Positions 8,261 through 26,546 are shown, counted from the first letter of the stretch. The stretch is DNA of 64,000 bases from Pseudoroseicyclus_A sp041714655 (GCF_041714655.1 NZ_CP168219.1:124001-188000); one strand, 5' to 3'. Numbers and translations are program-made. The notes: generated from the sequence alone by a model not told the origin.

Positions 8261-8713
8261 ATGGCCAAGAAAGTCATGGGGCAGCTCAAGCTGCAAGTGA
8301 AGGCGGGGCAAGCCAACCCCTCCCCGCCGGTCGGCCCCGCGCTCGGTCAGCGCGGCATCAACATCATGGAATTCTGCAAGGCCTTCAATGCGAAGACCGC
8401 GGATTTCGAGCCCGGCGCCCCGATCCCGACCGTGATCACCTACTACCAGGACAAGTCCTTCACGATCGAGACGAAGTCGCCGCCGGCGTCGTTCCTCCTC
8501 AAGAAGGCCGCCGGCCTGAAGCCGGTCGGCAAGCGGAACCGCCCGAAGGGCGCGACCACGCCCGGCAAGGAAACCGTCGCCACCGTCACGCTCGCCCAGG
8601 TGAAGGAAATCGCCGAAGCGAAGATGAAGGACCTGAACGCCACCTCCGTCGAAGGCGCCATGCAGACTGTGCTCGGCTCCGCCAAATCGATGGGCATCGA
8701 GGTGAAGGGGTAA
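8261..8713 (+). CDS. rplK: 50S ribosomal protein L11
   Basis: A 150-residue protein of the GTPase-associated centre. The N-terminal domain (LKLQVKAGQANPSPPVGPALGQRGINIMEFCKAFN) binds thiopeptides and L10/L12-proximal factors; the C-terminal domain (KEIAEAKMKDLNATSVEGAM) binds 23S rRNA. ATG 8261 with GAAAGGAGA about 7 bases upstream is the standard start. It is followed by rplA after 3 bases, forming an operon closed by the hairpin at 9432. The roughly 195-base leader probably carries its promoter, but no convincing -35/-10 pair was found. Confidence 0.97.
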   Translation: MAKKVMGQLKLQVKAGQANPSPPVGPALGQRGINIMEFCKAFNAKTADFEPGAPIPTVITYYQDKSFTIETKSPPASFLLKKAAGLKPVGKRNRPKGATTPGKETVATVTLAQVKEIAEAKMKDLNATSVEGAMQTVLGSAKSMGIEVKG

Positions 8714-8716
8714 ACC

Positions 8717-9415
8717 ATGGCCAAGCTCGGAAAACGCACCCGCGCCACGCGTGAAGCCGTCGCCGGCAAGGAGAACCTCTCGGTCTCCGACGCCGTGGCG
8801 CTCATCAAGGCCAATGCCACCGCCAAGTTCGACGAGACCATCGAGATCTCGCTGAACCTCGGCGTCGATCCGCGCCACGCCGACCAGATGGTCCGCGGCA
8901 CGGTCAACCTGCCGAACGGCACGGGCCGGACCGTCCGCGTCGCCGTCTTCGCCCGTGGCGAGAAGGCCGACGAGGCCAAGGCCGCCGGGGCCGACATCGT
9001 CGGCGCCGAAGACCTGATGGAGACCGTCCAGGGCGGCACGATCGACTTCGACCGCTGCATCGCCACGCCCGACATGATGCCGATCGTCGGCCGTCTCGGG
9101 AAGGTCCTCGGCCCGCGCAACCTGATGCCGAACCCCAAGGTCGGCACGGTGACGATGGATGTCGCCGAGGCCGTGCAGGCGGCCAAGGGCGGCCAGGTCC
9201 AGTTCAAGGCCGAGAAGGCCGGTGTGGTCCATGCCGGTGTCGGCAAGGCCTCCTTCGATGCAGCCAAGCTCGAAGAGAACATCCGCGCCTTCGTCGATGC
9301 CGTCTCCCGCGCCAAGCCGGCCGGGGCGAAGGGCACCTACATGAAGAAGGTCTCGCTCTCGTCCACCATGGGCGCCGGCGTCTCGGTCGACGTGGCCTCC
9401 GCCACCGGCAACTGA
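8717..9415 (+). CDS. rplA: 50S ribosomal protein L1
   Basis: A 232-residue protein forming the L1 stalk, which moves deacylated tRNA out of the E site. The family signature is visible (GPRNLMPNPKVGTVTMDV), together with SLNLGVDPRHADQMVRGTVNLP near the N-terminus. In many bacteria L1 represses its own operon by binding an rplK leader mimic; whether that holds here was not established. Cotranscribed with rplK (3-base gap). Confidence 0.97.
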   Translation: MAKLGKRTRATREAVAGKENLSVSDAVALIKANATAKFDETIEISLNLGVDPRHADQMVRGTVNLPNGTGRTVRVAVFARGEKADEAKAAGADIVGAEDLMETVQGGTIDFDRCIATPDMMPIVGRLGKVLGPRNLMPNPKVGTVTMDVAEAVQAAKGGQVQFKAEKAGVVHAGVGKASFDAAKLEENIRAFVDAVSRAKPAGAKGTYMKKVSLSSTMGAGVSVDVASATGN

Positions 9416-9431
9416 GCCGATCTCAGGCCAG

Positions 9432-9462
9432 AGAAAATGAGGCGGCCGCTCCGGAAACGGGG
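9432..9462 (+). terminator. Terminator of rplK-rplA
   Basis: An 11-bp G+C stem with one G-U pair (9432-9442 is closed by 9449-9459), loop GGAAAC, then TTT. It separates rplKA from the inserted Hint gene. Confidence 0.75.
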
Positions 9463-9545
9463 CGGCCGCTTTCACATTCGGGCCCAAAACAGGCCGCAAA
9501 GATTTTGCTTAAATTGTCACGACTTGATTCCAGCGGGGACAAACC

Positions 9546-10580
9546 GTGACATTTCAGCTCAAAGTGATTGCCCTCGGCGCGGGGCCCGACATCGACCCCT
9601 TCGAGGGTGACACCGATGCCGAAGCGGCCGGCCTCATCGTCGGTCAGACCTATGGCGGAGAGGGCGATGCGCTCTCCGGCAATATCCACGACCTGACGGT
9701 CGAGACCTACACAGATCCGCCGACCTTCCATCTCGACGGCGGCGCGCCGCAGGTCTTCGATTCGCTGGCGATCTACAACGCCACGATCACCTATGCCGAC
9801 GGCACAGAGGCGCAGATCACCGCCAATGTCTTCCAGGACACCGACGGCAATCTCTATTTGGCGCCCGAAGAGCCCGAGAGCCCCGACACCGCCGCGCTGG
9901 AGGCCGGGCCGATCCGGTCGCTGCATCTCGACGGGGTCTGCGAGGGGGGCTACGGCACGATGTCGGGCTGCTTCGAGGATGCGAATTTCGTGCCCTGCTT
10001 CACCGAGGGCACCCGGATCATGACGCCCTTCGGCTCCCGCGCCATCGAGACGCTGCGCCCGGGCGAGCTCTTGCTCACCGCCGATGGCGAGCTGCGCTCC
10101 GTTCACTGGATCGGCGCCGCGACGGTCGCCGCCGAGGGGGCCATGGTGCCGATCCGCATCATGGCCGGGGCGCTCGGCCGCGGCCTGCCGGAGCGGGACC
10201 TCGTCGTCTCGCCCCAGCACCGCATGATGCTGCGCTCGCGCATCGCCGAGCGGATGACCGGCCGGGCCGAGGTGCTGCTGCCGGCGATCAAGCTCCTCGG
10301 CCTGCCGGGCGTCGTCCGTGACGAAAGCGCCCGCGAGGTGACCTATCTGCATCTGCTCTGCGAAGGGCATGAGGTGCTGCTCGCCGAGGGCGCGCCGACC
10401 GAATCGCTGCTGACCGGCAAGGAGGCGCTGAAGGCGCTCGGGCCGGAGGCGGTGGCCGAGATCGACGCGCTGTTCCCCACTCGCCCGGCGACGATGCCGG
10501 CGCGGCTGATCCCGCAGGGACGGGTCATGAAGAAGATGGTCGCCCGGCACGCAAAGAACGCAAAGCCGCTGATCGGTTAG
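9546..10580 (+). CDS. Hint domain-containing protein
   Basis: A 344-residue protein. An N-terminal region of about 150 residues, acidic and beta-rich, is followed by a Hint (hedgehog/intein-like) domain that begins CFTEGTRIMTPFGSRAIETL and includes DGELRSVHWIG and LVVSPQHRMML. Hint domains self-process or form thioesters through the leading Cys. Rhodobacteraceae encode many such Hint_2 proteins, usually secreted and of unknown role. No transmembrane segment and no downstream Asn-Cys extein junction are seen. Start is GTG-like/ATG at 9546 after an AT-rich patch (AAATTGTCACGACTTG). It converges on and overlaps the VOC gene by 4 bases. Confidence 0.82.
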   Translation: MTFQLKVIALGAGPDIDPFEGDTDAEAAGLIVGQTYGGEGDALSGNIHDLTVETYTDPPTFHLDGGAPQVFDSLAIYNATITYADGTEAQITANVFQDTDGNLYLAPEEPESPDTAALEAGPIRSLHLDGVCEGGYGTMSGCFEDANFVPCFTEGTRIMTPFGSRAIETLRPGELLLTADGELRSVHWIGAATVAAEGAMVPIRIMAGALGRGLPERDLVVSPQHRMMLRSRIAERMTGRAEVLLPAIKLLGLPGVVRDESAREVTYLHLLCEGHEVLLAEGAPTESLLTGKEALKALGPEAVAEIDALFPTRPATMPARLIPQGRVMKKMVARHAKNAKPLIG

Positions 10581-10993
10581 GTCGCCACGTCGACCTGCGG
10601 GGCGCTCCGCCCCGTCACTCGCTCGTCGAGCTTCGCCTCGATGTTGTTGCCATCGGGGTCGAGCAGGAAGGCGGCGTAGTAGCCGGGGTGGTACTCGTCG
10701 CGCAGGCCGGGGGCGCCATGGTCCCGCCCGCCCGCCGCCAGACCGGCGGCGTGGAAGGCGGCGACGGCCTCGCGGCTCGCCGCCTGAAAGCACAGATGCA
10801 CCGGGCCGGAGGGGGGCCGCGCCCCGGCGCCCGAGATATAGAGCTCGTCGAGGACGAGGAAATCCTCGCCCTCCTCGATCTCTTCCCCGAACCCCAGGGC
10901 CGTGAAGACGGCGCGGTAGAAGCGCCGCGCCGCCGGCAGATCGCTGACGCGCAGGTCGATATGGTCGATGAGCCGCCCCAGCGTGTAGCCCAT
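10577..10993 (-). CDS. VOC family (glyoxalase/bleomycin-resistance-like) protein
   Basis: A 138-residue metal-dependent VOC-fold protein: IDHIDLRVSDLPAARRFY at the N-terminus, GPVHLCFQAASREAV in the middle, and YYAAFLLDPDGNNIEAKL at the C-terminus, which are typical positions for the metal ligands His and Glu. The reaction is not predictable. It starts 5 bases after the end of the YghU-like gene and is probably cotranscribed with it, suggesting a small detoxification operon. Confidence 0.85.
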   Translation of the reverse strand: MGYTLGRLIDHIDLRVSDLPAARRFYRAVFTALGFGEEIEEGEDFLVLDELYISGAGARPPSGPVHLCFQAASREAVAAFHAAGLAAGGRDHGAPGLRDEYHPGYYAAFLLDPDGNNIEAKLDERVTGRSAPQVDVAT

Positions 10994-10998
10994 CGCAC

Positions 10999-11841
10999 TC
11001 AGCCGAGGTCGAGACCGTCGAAATCGGCCGCCGAATGCCGCTCCGGCACCGCCGGCTCACCCTGGCCGCGGTTGACGATCTTGCCGCGCTTGACCGCCGG
11101 CCGCGCGTCGATGGCCTCGGCCCAACGGACGACGTTCTTGTAGTCCGCGGTCTGCAGGAACTCGCCGGCATTGGGATAGCTGCGGTTCAGCGCCAGATTG
11201 CCGTACCAGGGCCAAATGGCCATGTCGGCGATCGTGTACTCGCTGCCCGAGATGTACTCGCGCTCTGCAAGGGCGCGGTCGAGCACATCCATCTGCCGCT
11301 TCGCCTCCATGGCGTAGCGGTTGATCGGATATTCGAGCTTCTCCGGCGCATAGGCGAAGAAATGCCCGAAGCCGCCGCCGAGGAAGGGCGCCGAGCCCAT
11401 CTGCCACATCAGCCAGGAGAGCATCTCGGCGCGGTTCGAGGCCGGCCCCTGGAAGGCGTCGAACTTCTCGGCGAGATGCATGAGGATGGCGCCGGATTCG
11501 AAGACACGGATCGGGTTAGCGCCCGAATAATCCATCAGCGCCGGGATCTTGGAGTTCGGGTTCGCGCCGACGAAGCCCGAGCCGAACTGGTCGCCCTTGC
11601 CGATGTTGATGAGCCAGGCATCGTATTCGGCGTCATGGCCGGCGGCGAGCAGCTCCTCGAACATGATGCCGACCTTCATGCCGTTGGGCGTGGCCAGCGA
11701 GTAGAGCTGGAACGGGTGCTCGCCGCGCGGCAGCTCGGCGTCATGCGTCGGCCCGGCGATGGGCCGGTTGGTGGAGGCGAAGGCGCCGCCGTTTTCCTTG
11801 TCCCAGGTCCAGACCTTGGGGGGTGTATAGCTGTCGCTCAT
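10999..11841 (-). CDS. yghU: Glutathione-dependent disulfide-bond oxidoreductase, YghU/GST family
   Basis: A 280-residue GST-fold enzyme. The family's long N-terminal extension is present (YTPPKVWTWDKENGGAFASTNRPIAGP), followed by the thioredoxin-like half (PFQLYSLATPNGMKVGIMFEELL, NPNSKIPAL, FESGAILMHLAEKF) and an all-helical C-terminal half. YghU uses two glutathione molecules for disulfide reduction and peroxide detoxification. ATG 11841, with GGAATG-type spacing upstream, gives the standard start. Downstream VOC gene follows after 5 bases; a small XRE regulator lies 77 bases upstream on the same strand. Confidence 0.93.
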   Translation of the reverse strand: MSDSYTPPKVWTWDKENGGAFASTNRPIAGPTHDAELPRGEHPFQLYSLATPNGMKVGIMFEELLAAGHDAEYDAWLINIGKGDQFGSGFVGANPNSKIPALMDYSGANPIRVFESGAILMHLAEKFDAFQGPASNRAEMLSWLMWQMGSAPFLGGGFGHFFAYAPEKLEYPINRYAMEAKRQMDVLDRALAEREYISGSEYTIADMAIWPWYGNLALNRSYPNAGEFLQTADYKNVVRWAEAIDARPAVKRGKIVNRGQGEPAVPERHSAADFDGLDLG

Positions 11842-11918
11842 CTTGGAATGCCTTTCGGGAAGGGGTCGGGCGGGAGCCAAACGCATCGCCCCGGCGAGGG
11901 CAAGGGCGGGCGATCCCG

Positions 11919-12110
11919 TCATTCGGGCTGAAATAGGTCCTCGATCCGGCATTGGAAGAGGGCGGCGAGGCGAAAGGCGAGCGGGAGCGAGGGGTCGTAT
12001 CGCCCCGTCTCGATGGCATTGACCGACTGGCGCGAGACGCCCAGCGCCTCGGCCAGCGCGCCCTGGCTCATGCCCCGGGCGCTGCGCATCTCCTTCAGGC
12101 GGTTGTTCAC
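11919..12110 (-). CDS. Small XRE-family helix-turn-helix regulator
   Basis: A 63-residue protein that is little more than a lambda Cro/C1-type HTH: MNNRLKEMRSARGMSQGALA, LGVSRQSVNAIETGRYDPSLPLAFRLA, then CRIEDLFQPE. Its start overlaps the stop of the membrane-protein gene (ATGA), so the two are translationally coupled. This two-gene arrangement (small XRE plus four-helix membrane protein) is widespread. Palindromic TGTAAA...TTTACA sites over the shared promoter imply autoregulation. Confidence 0.92.
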   Translation of the reverse strand: MNNRLKEMRSARGMSQGALAEALGVSRQSVNAIETGRYDPSLPLAFRLAALFQCRIEDLFQPE

Positions 12111-12505
12111 CGGCTCCCCCGGTTGTCTTTGAGGTTATGGATCGTGGCGGCCAGACCATAGACCAGCCAGAAGAGCGGGTTGAGCCAGAGAAGGCGGAGA
12201 TCCGGGAAATCGGCGAAGGCCTCCCAGAACCCCCAGGCGGTGGCGACGAGCAGCACGGCGCAGAGGCCGGCGATCACGCTTCTGAGCTGGCGGTCTCGGA
12301 CGAATTCATCGGCGCGGCGATACCAGGCGACGAAGGCCAGCCCCATGCCGACCATGGCACCGATGGGCACCAGGGCGCCGACGGCGCGCAGGAGCGGCGT
12401 GGCGCTGTCGTCCACGGCGGCAAGGCCGAGGCTGCTGACAACGACCAGCCCGGCAAGGCCGAACTGGGTGAGGATGTAGCGAAGGTCGGATGACTCGGAA
12501 GACAT
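12107..12505 (-). CDS. Four-helix membrane protein paired with XRE regulator
   Basis: A 132-residue protein with four hydrophobic helices (about 14-32, 38-62, 78-98, 104-122) and a conserved-looking RADEFVRDRQLRSVIAG segment between helices 2 and 3. It is cotranscribed with the XRE gene. Such proteins probably modulate the partner regulator from the membrane, but no mechanism is established. Start ATG 12505, preceded on the minus strand by an AGGAG-like stretch. Confidence 0.78.
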   Translation of the reverse strand: MSSESSDLRYILTQFGLAGLVVVSSLGLAAVDDSATPLLRAVGALVPIGAMVGMGLAFVAWYRRADEFVRDRQLRSVIAGLCAVLLVATAWGFWEAFADFPDLRLLWLNPLFWLVYGLAATIHNLKDNRGSR

Positions 12506-12522
12506 CTGAAGGCTCCTGTGGT

Positions 12523-12577
12523 TGTAAAGCTCCCTTTACATCGGTGCATCGCGCCGAACTGTCAAGTCTCCTTTACA
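12523..12577 (-). promoter_or_regulatory. Promoter and operator of the membrane-protein/XRE operon
   Basis: On the minus strand: TTGACA (12565-12560), 17 bases, GATGTA (12542-12537). An 18-base interrupted palindrome TGTAAAG...CTTTACA (12523-12540) covers the downstream part of the -10 and the start site. A matching half site TGTAAAGGAGA (12577-12567) lies just upstream of the -35. The layout fits binding by the XRE protein encoded by this operon. Confidence 0.65.
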
Positions 12578-12589
12578 GGCCGCCCGCCT

Positions 12590-12873
12590 CGCCCACCCTT
12601 GTCGCTCCCGATGTTAGGGGGTTGGAAATCCCCGCCGAAGGGCGTAGACCGCCCTCTGCATTGGAGCGCGCGATTCGTCACGCGCTCTATTGCTTTTCGT
12701 CCGAGACGGTGGGCCGCCCTAAGCGTAACTCCTGCCTGAGACGGGATCAGACCAGATGAACTGGTGGCTCTCCATGGCTTCCAGCGTTTGGCTCAGCCCC
12801 GTGCGCGGACCTTAAGTGCCCGGGTTCCCGGGTAGACTGAGCCGGGGGGAGACCCCCATGACTGGAGTAGACT
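12590..12873 (+). promoter_or_regulatory. Long untranslated leader of rplJ-rplL
   Basis: The remainder of the 368-base gene-free stretch before rplJ. It contains several G+C inverted repeats, for example TGCCCGGG/CCCGGGTA around 12817-12834 and TCCCCC-type pairing near 12846-12857 just before the start. A long structured leader here is expected because the L10-L12 complex autoregulates this operon by binding its own mRNA in many bacteria. No promoter could be placed with confidence. Confidence 0.4.
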
Positions 12874-13386
12874 GTGGATAGAGCCCAGAAAGAGAAAGTG
12901 GTCGAGGAACTCGGCCAGATCTTCGAAAGCTCTGGCGTCGTGGTGGTTGCCCACTACGAAGGCATGACGGTTGCTCAGATGCAGGACCTGCGCGCGAAAA
13001 TGCGTGATGCGGGCGGGTCCGTGCGTGTCGCGAAGAACAGGCTCGCCAAGATCGCCCTGAAGGGGCAGCCCTGCGAAAGCATCGGCGACCTTCTGACGGG
13101 CATGACCGTGCTCTCCTATTCCGAAGATCCCGTGGCGGCCGCCAAGGTGATCGACGAATACGCCAAGGGGAATGACAAGCTCGTCATTCTCGGCGGCGCG
13201 ATGGGAGACACGGCTCTCGACCCCGAAGGCGTCAAGGCGGTTGCCAAGATGCCGAGCCGCGAGGAGCTCATCGCTTCCATCGTGGGCATCATCGGCGCGC
13301 CCGCGTCGAACATCGCCGGGGTCATCGGCGCACCTGCTTCGAACATCGCCTCCATCCTCTCGACCATCGAGGAGAAGGCGGCCTGA
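12874..13386 (+). CDS. rplJ: 50S ribosomal protein L10
   Basis: A 170-residue base of the L12 stalk. The N-terminal rRNA-binding domain is visible (MDRAQKEKVVEELGQIFESSGVVVVAHYEGMTVAQM, VRVAKNRLAKIAL), and the C-terminal helix that carries L12 dimers includes the repeated motif IIGAPASNIAGVIGAPASNIASIL, suggesting several L12-binding segments. Start GTG 12874 gives the standard N-terminus. Cotranscribed with rplL (66-base gap). Confidence 0.96.
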   Translation: MDRAQKEKVVEELGQIFESSGVVVVAHYEGMTVAQMQDLRAKMRDAGGSVRVAKNRLAKIALKGQPCESIGDLLTGMTVLSYSEDPVAAAKVIDEYAKGNDKLVILGGAMGDTALDPEGVKAVAKMPSREELIASIVGIIGAPASNIAGVIGAPASNIASILSTIEEKAA

Positions 13387-13452
13387 GCCCCTCATGCCGG
13401 CACCCGTTGAAGAAACGGGGCGTTGGACACATATTGAAAACGGAAAGCACAA

Positions 13453-13830
13453 ATGGCTGATCTGAAAAAACTCGCCGAAGAGATCGTGAACCTCACGCTT
13501 CTCGAGGCCCAGGAACTCAAGCAAATCTTCAAGGACGAGTACGGCATCGAGCCCGCCGCCGGCGGCGCGGTCATGATGGCCGGCCCGGCCGGCGACGCCG
13601 GTGGCGCTGCCGAAGAAGAGAAGACCGAATTCGACGTCGTGCTGAAAGAAGCCGGCGCCCAGAAGATCAACGTGATCAAGGAAGTCCGCGGCATCACCGG
13701 CCTCGGCCTGAAAGAAGCCAAGGACCTCGTCGAGGCCGGCGGCAAGGTCAAGGAAGGCGCCCCGAAAGCGGAAGCCGAAGAGATCAAGGCGAAGCTGGAA
13801 GCGGCTGGCGCCAAGGTCGAGCTGGCCTGA
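13453..13830 (+). CDS. rplL: 50S ribosomal protein L7/L12
   Basis: A 125-residue stalk protein recruiting translational GTPases. N-terminal dimerisation domain (LKKLAEEIVNLTLLEAQELKQIFKDEY), Ala/Gly hinge (about 36-52), and C-terminal domain with the factor-binding helix KINVIKEVRGITGLGLKEAKDLVE. Start ATG 13453. Highly expressed, with codon use typical of ribosomal genes. Confidence 0.97.
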   Translation: MADLKKLAEEIVNLTLLEAQELKQIFKDEYGIEPAAGGAVMMAGPAGDAGGAAEEEKTEFDVVLKEAGAQKINVIKEVRGITGLGLKEAKDLVEAGGKVKEGAPKAEAEEIKAKLEAAGAKVELA

Positions 13831-14077
13831 GGCCAGTAGGTGCGCCGCTGGCGCACCGCACGAAACAGAGGCTGGGCGCGCCAAAAGCGGGCCCAGCCGA
13901 ACCTGTCTTGACGGGGGGCCCATCGGCCCTCCTTCCGGGTAGGTTCTAGAGGTCGGGCGGCGCCGGTTGGGCCCGGGCGCCAGGAATAGACCTCCCTCCC
14001 GTTCTCGAAGGGGCGCCAGCCGCGCGAGCCCCGGCGCGGCAGGCCCTCGGCAAGAGATGTGAAAGGCGATATCGCTC
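13831..14077 (+). promoter_or_regulatory. Structured rplL-rpoB intergenic leader
   Basis: A 247-base gap. Two hairpins are clear: GGTGCGCC/GGCGCACC (13839-13846 with 13850-13857, 3-base loop) and GGCTGGGC/GCCCAGCC (13870-13877 with 13891-13898). Neither has a T tract, so partial attenuation or processing is more likely than full termination. From memory, a conserved RNA called the Rhodo-rpoB motif has been described upstream of rpoB in Rhodobacterales; this is the expected place for it, but identity was not verified. Confidence 0.45.
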
Positions 14078-18216
<4,139 letters not shown>

Positions 18217-18217
<1 letters not shown>

Positions 18218-19058
18218 TGGCGCTGCTCACCGGCCGCGCCAAGGCTCGCCGCGAGCCTGACGCGGTGCTGGAGGCCTTCCGCGCCTGGCTGCCGGACAGC
18301 GTGACCATTGCCGAGCCCTCCGGGGCCCGCGTGGTGGCGCTCGACGGGGCCAAGCTGCCGGGGCTGACGCTCAAGGGCAGCTTCGGGCCGGGGGCGCATC
18401 TGATCCTCTGGGGGGGCTTTCAGCCCTCCGCCGAGGTGCCGGTGACCATCCGCGCCCGCAGGAGCGTGCCCGACGATCTGATGATCGGCATCGGCCCGGT
18501 GGAATCCGGGGCGGTGACGATCAACGTCGTCGGCCAGGGCGGCCGTCTGGCCGTCGGCGCCTCGCGGAAGATGCACCTGACGTGCAACCTCCTGCACGAT
18601 TCCGAAGTGGTGTTCGGCGACGACACCACGACGGAGCGGGCGGCGGTGACCTGCCGGCACGGCCATGTGCGGCTCGGGCGCGACTGCATGCTGTCGAGCG
18701 ATGTCGAGATCGACGCGGCCCAGCACCACGGGCTTGTCGATCTGTCGGGCGACACGCCCCGGCTCGACGACCGGCCCTCGGGCGTCACGGTCGGCGACCA
18801 TGTCTGGCTCGGCAAAACCTCCATGCTGATCGGGCGCGCCTCGGTCGGCAGCGGCTCCATCATCGGTGCGGGGTCGGTCTTCGCCGGCGCCGCGCCCGCC
18901 AATACGGCTCTTGCGGGCAACCCCGCCAAGGTCCTGCGCGAAAGCGTGACCTGGAGCCGCAAATACGATGCCATCGACCCGGCGACGCTGGGCTACATTT
19001 CGACTTTGCAAGGAACCGGGCCTGCCTCTGCGGCCGCCGGTTTCGAGGAGACGGCGCA

Positions 19059-19062
<4 letters not shown>
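18217..19062 (+). CDS. Left-handed beta-helix acyltransferase-like protein inside the rpoBC operon
   Basis: A 281-residue protein. About 100 N-terminal residues of unclear fold precede a hexapeptide-repeat beta-helix (about 110-235) with ITINVVG-like turns and DHVWLGKTSMLIGRASVGSGSIIGAGSVFAG, ending in the O-acetyltransferase signature TALAGNPAKVLR. The His at about 170 (QHHGLVDL) could be catalytic. Such proteins usually acetylate surface sugars. The ATG overlaps the rpoB stop by 1 base and its stop TGA overlaps the rpoC ATG (ATGA), so all three are one translationally coupled unit. Why it sits here is unknown; composition matches the neighbours. Confidence 0.85.
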
Positions 19063-23303
<4,241 letters not shown>

Positions 23304-23323
23304 CGCCAGCGGCACTGACATCG

Positions 23324-23359
23324 AGAGGGCCCGCCGGGAGACCGGCGGGCCCTCTTTCG
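23324..23359 (+). terminator. Rho-independent terminator of rpoB-X-rpoC
   Basis: Perfect 14-bp stem (23324-23337 with 23342-23355) capped by the GNRA tetraloop GAGA and followed by TTTCGTTCC. This is the only strong terminator visible after rplL, so rplJ to rpoC may be read as one transcript. Confidence 0.88.
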
Positions 23360-23421
23360 TTCCTGACAGCTCCTGTCAGGGGGAGGGCGCTAGAGACGGT
23401 CCTGGGCAAGGGAGACCGCAC

Positions 23422-23826
23422 TTGACCATGAAGACCTACCAAGGGTCCTGCCATTGCAAGGCCATCCGCCTCGAGGCGGAGATCGACTTCGCCGAGGACG
23501 GTACCGGCAAGTGCAACTGCACCTGGTGCTTCAAGCATCGCTACTGGAGCGTCACTATCCCGCCCGAGCGCTTCCGGGCGATCAGCGAGGGGCCGAAACT
23601 GCCCGAGACCGGCGAGAGCGCGCTGGGGATGGCCTGCGCCCGCTGCGGCATCCTGACCTTCGCGCGCACCGAGCCGACCGAATGGAGCCCCGAGCCGAGG
23701 GTGGCGATCAGCGTGGCCGCCCTCGACGGGCTGGACCCGGCGGAGCTTCTGGCCGCGCCCGTCCGCTATTGCGACGGGCTGCGCGACAACTGGTGGTCAC
23801 CACCCGACGAGGTGCGCCACCTCTGA
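23422..23826 (+). CDS. GFA (glutathione-dependent formaldehyde-activating enzyme-like) family protein
   Basis: A 134-residue zinc-binding protein of the GFA/CENP-V fold. Cysteine motifs are in the expected order: SCHCKAI near the N-terminus, CNCTWCFKH about 25 residues on, then CARCGIL. The family name derives from a formaldehyde-glutathione condensing enzyme, but most paralogues have no proven reaction. AAGGGAG at 23408-23414 is 7 bases from TTG 23422 and 13 from ATG 23428, favouring the TTG start (MTMKTYQGSCHC). Confidence 0.85.
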   Translation: MTMKTYQGSCHCKAIRLEAEIDFAEDGTGKCNCTWCFKHRYWSVTIPPERFRAISEGPKLPETGESALGMACARCGILTFARTEPTEWSPEPRVAISVAALDGLDPAELLAAPVRYCDGLRDNWWSPPDEVRHL

Positions 23827-23847
23827 GGCCGCCCCGGACTCGGCCGC

Positions 23848-24465
23848 TCAGGTCACCACCCGCATCGTCAGGTTGATCCGCCCGCCGCCGTCCAGGAGCG
23901 TCGAGCTGCCCTCCCGCAGCTTGTCCACCCCGTGATAGACGAGCCGCGCCGGCCCGCCGATCACGGCGACATCGCCGGAACGGAGCCAGTGGCTCTCCGT
24001 CTTGCCGCCCTTCTCGGTGTTGCCCACCCGGAAGAGCGCGTCGTTGCCGAGCGAGATCGAGACGACCGGCTGCGTGAGGTCAGCCTCGTCGCGATCCTGA
24101 TGCAGCCCCATCCGCGCGCCGCCGCGGTAGAGGTTCACCAGGCAGCTCTCCGGCGATCGTGCCTTCGGCGCCACCGCCGCCCAGACCGCCGCCGCCGTCG
24201 CCGGAATCTCCGGCCATGGCGCCCCGGTCACCGGGTGGCGCGGCTCGTAGCGGTAGCCCCGCCGGTCGCTCACCCAGCCGTAGCGGCCCGAGGAGGTCAT
24301 CTGCACGCTCATGGGCTTGCCCCAGCGGGTCTCGGGGCGGAAGAGCGGCGCCGCCGCCACCACGCCGCGCAGCTCCTCCAGGAGCCGTGCCTGAGCCGCC
24401 GCGTCGAGCCAGCCGGGGAAGATGCGAACGCCGCGTAGGTCAATCGGGGCTGACATTTCTGGCAT
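23848..24465 (-). CDS. alkB: Alpha-ketoglutarate-dependent dioxygenase AlkB
   Basis: A 205-residue Fe(II)/2-oxoglutarate DNA or RNA demethylase that repairs 1-methyladenine and 3-methylcytosine. The HxD motif in MGLHQDRDE, the product-binding segment VSISLGNDALFRVGN, and RINLTMR with the 2-oxoglutarate-binding arginines are visible, as is the distal His (VYHGVDK). Length is close to the family norm. Starts at ATG 24465 (MPEMSAPIDLRG); ATG 24456 is an alternative. Divergent from dnaK. Confidence 0.93.
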   Translation of the reverse strand: MPEMSAPIDLRGVRIFPGWLDAAAQARLLEELRGVVAAAPLFRPETRWGKPMSVQMTSSGRYGWVSDRRGYRYEPRHPVTGAPWPEIPATAAAVWAAVAPKARSPESCLVNLYRGGARMGLHQDRDEADLTQPVVSISLGNDALFRVGNTEKGGKTESHWLRSGDVAVIGGPARLVYHGVDKLREGSSTLLDGGGRINLTMRVVT

Positions 24466-24485
24466 TCTCTCCCCCTCTCGCGTGG

Positions 24486-24513
24486 TTGCAGGCGCCCGGT
24501 GCCGTTCCTATAT
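24486..24513 (+). promoter_or_regulatory. Candidate heat-shock-type promoter of dnaK
   Basis: TTG (24486-24488) and CTATAT (24508-24513) are separated by 19 bases, about 115 bases upstream of dnaK. A similar TTG-N18-CTATAT stands before hslO (63232-63258). The pattern resembles what I recall of RpoH-dependent promoters in Rhodobacter; this is inference. Confidence 0.45.
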
Positions 24514-24626
24514 AGCGGCTGGTCAGGCGAAGCGTCATCGCTCCGTCACCTACCCAACCCACTGGCCGGGGTGCCGCTTCCCGGGCCCCGCCCTTCAAAC
24601 CGCCTAACGTCAAGGGATTTGAACAC

Positions 24627-26546
<1,920 letters not shown>

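Noticed and set aside
23841..24465. The alkB-named gene at 23.8-24.5 kb and the AlkB-like gene at 31.3 kb as one system
   Set aside because: They only share a historical name: the first is a nucleic-acid demethylase, the second a membrane alkane hydroxylase.
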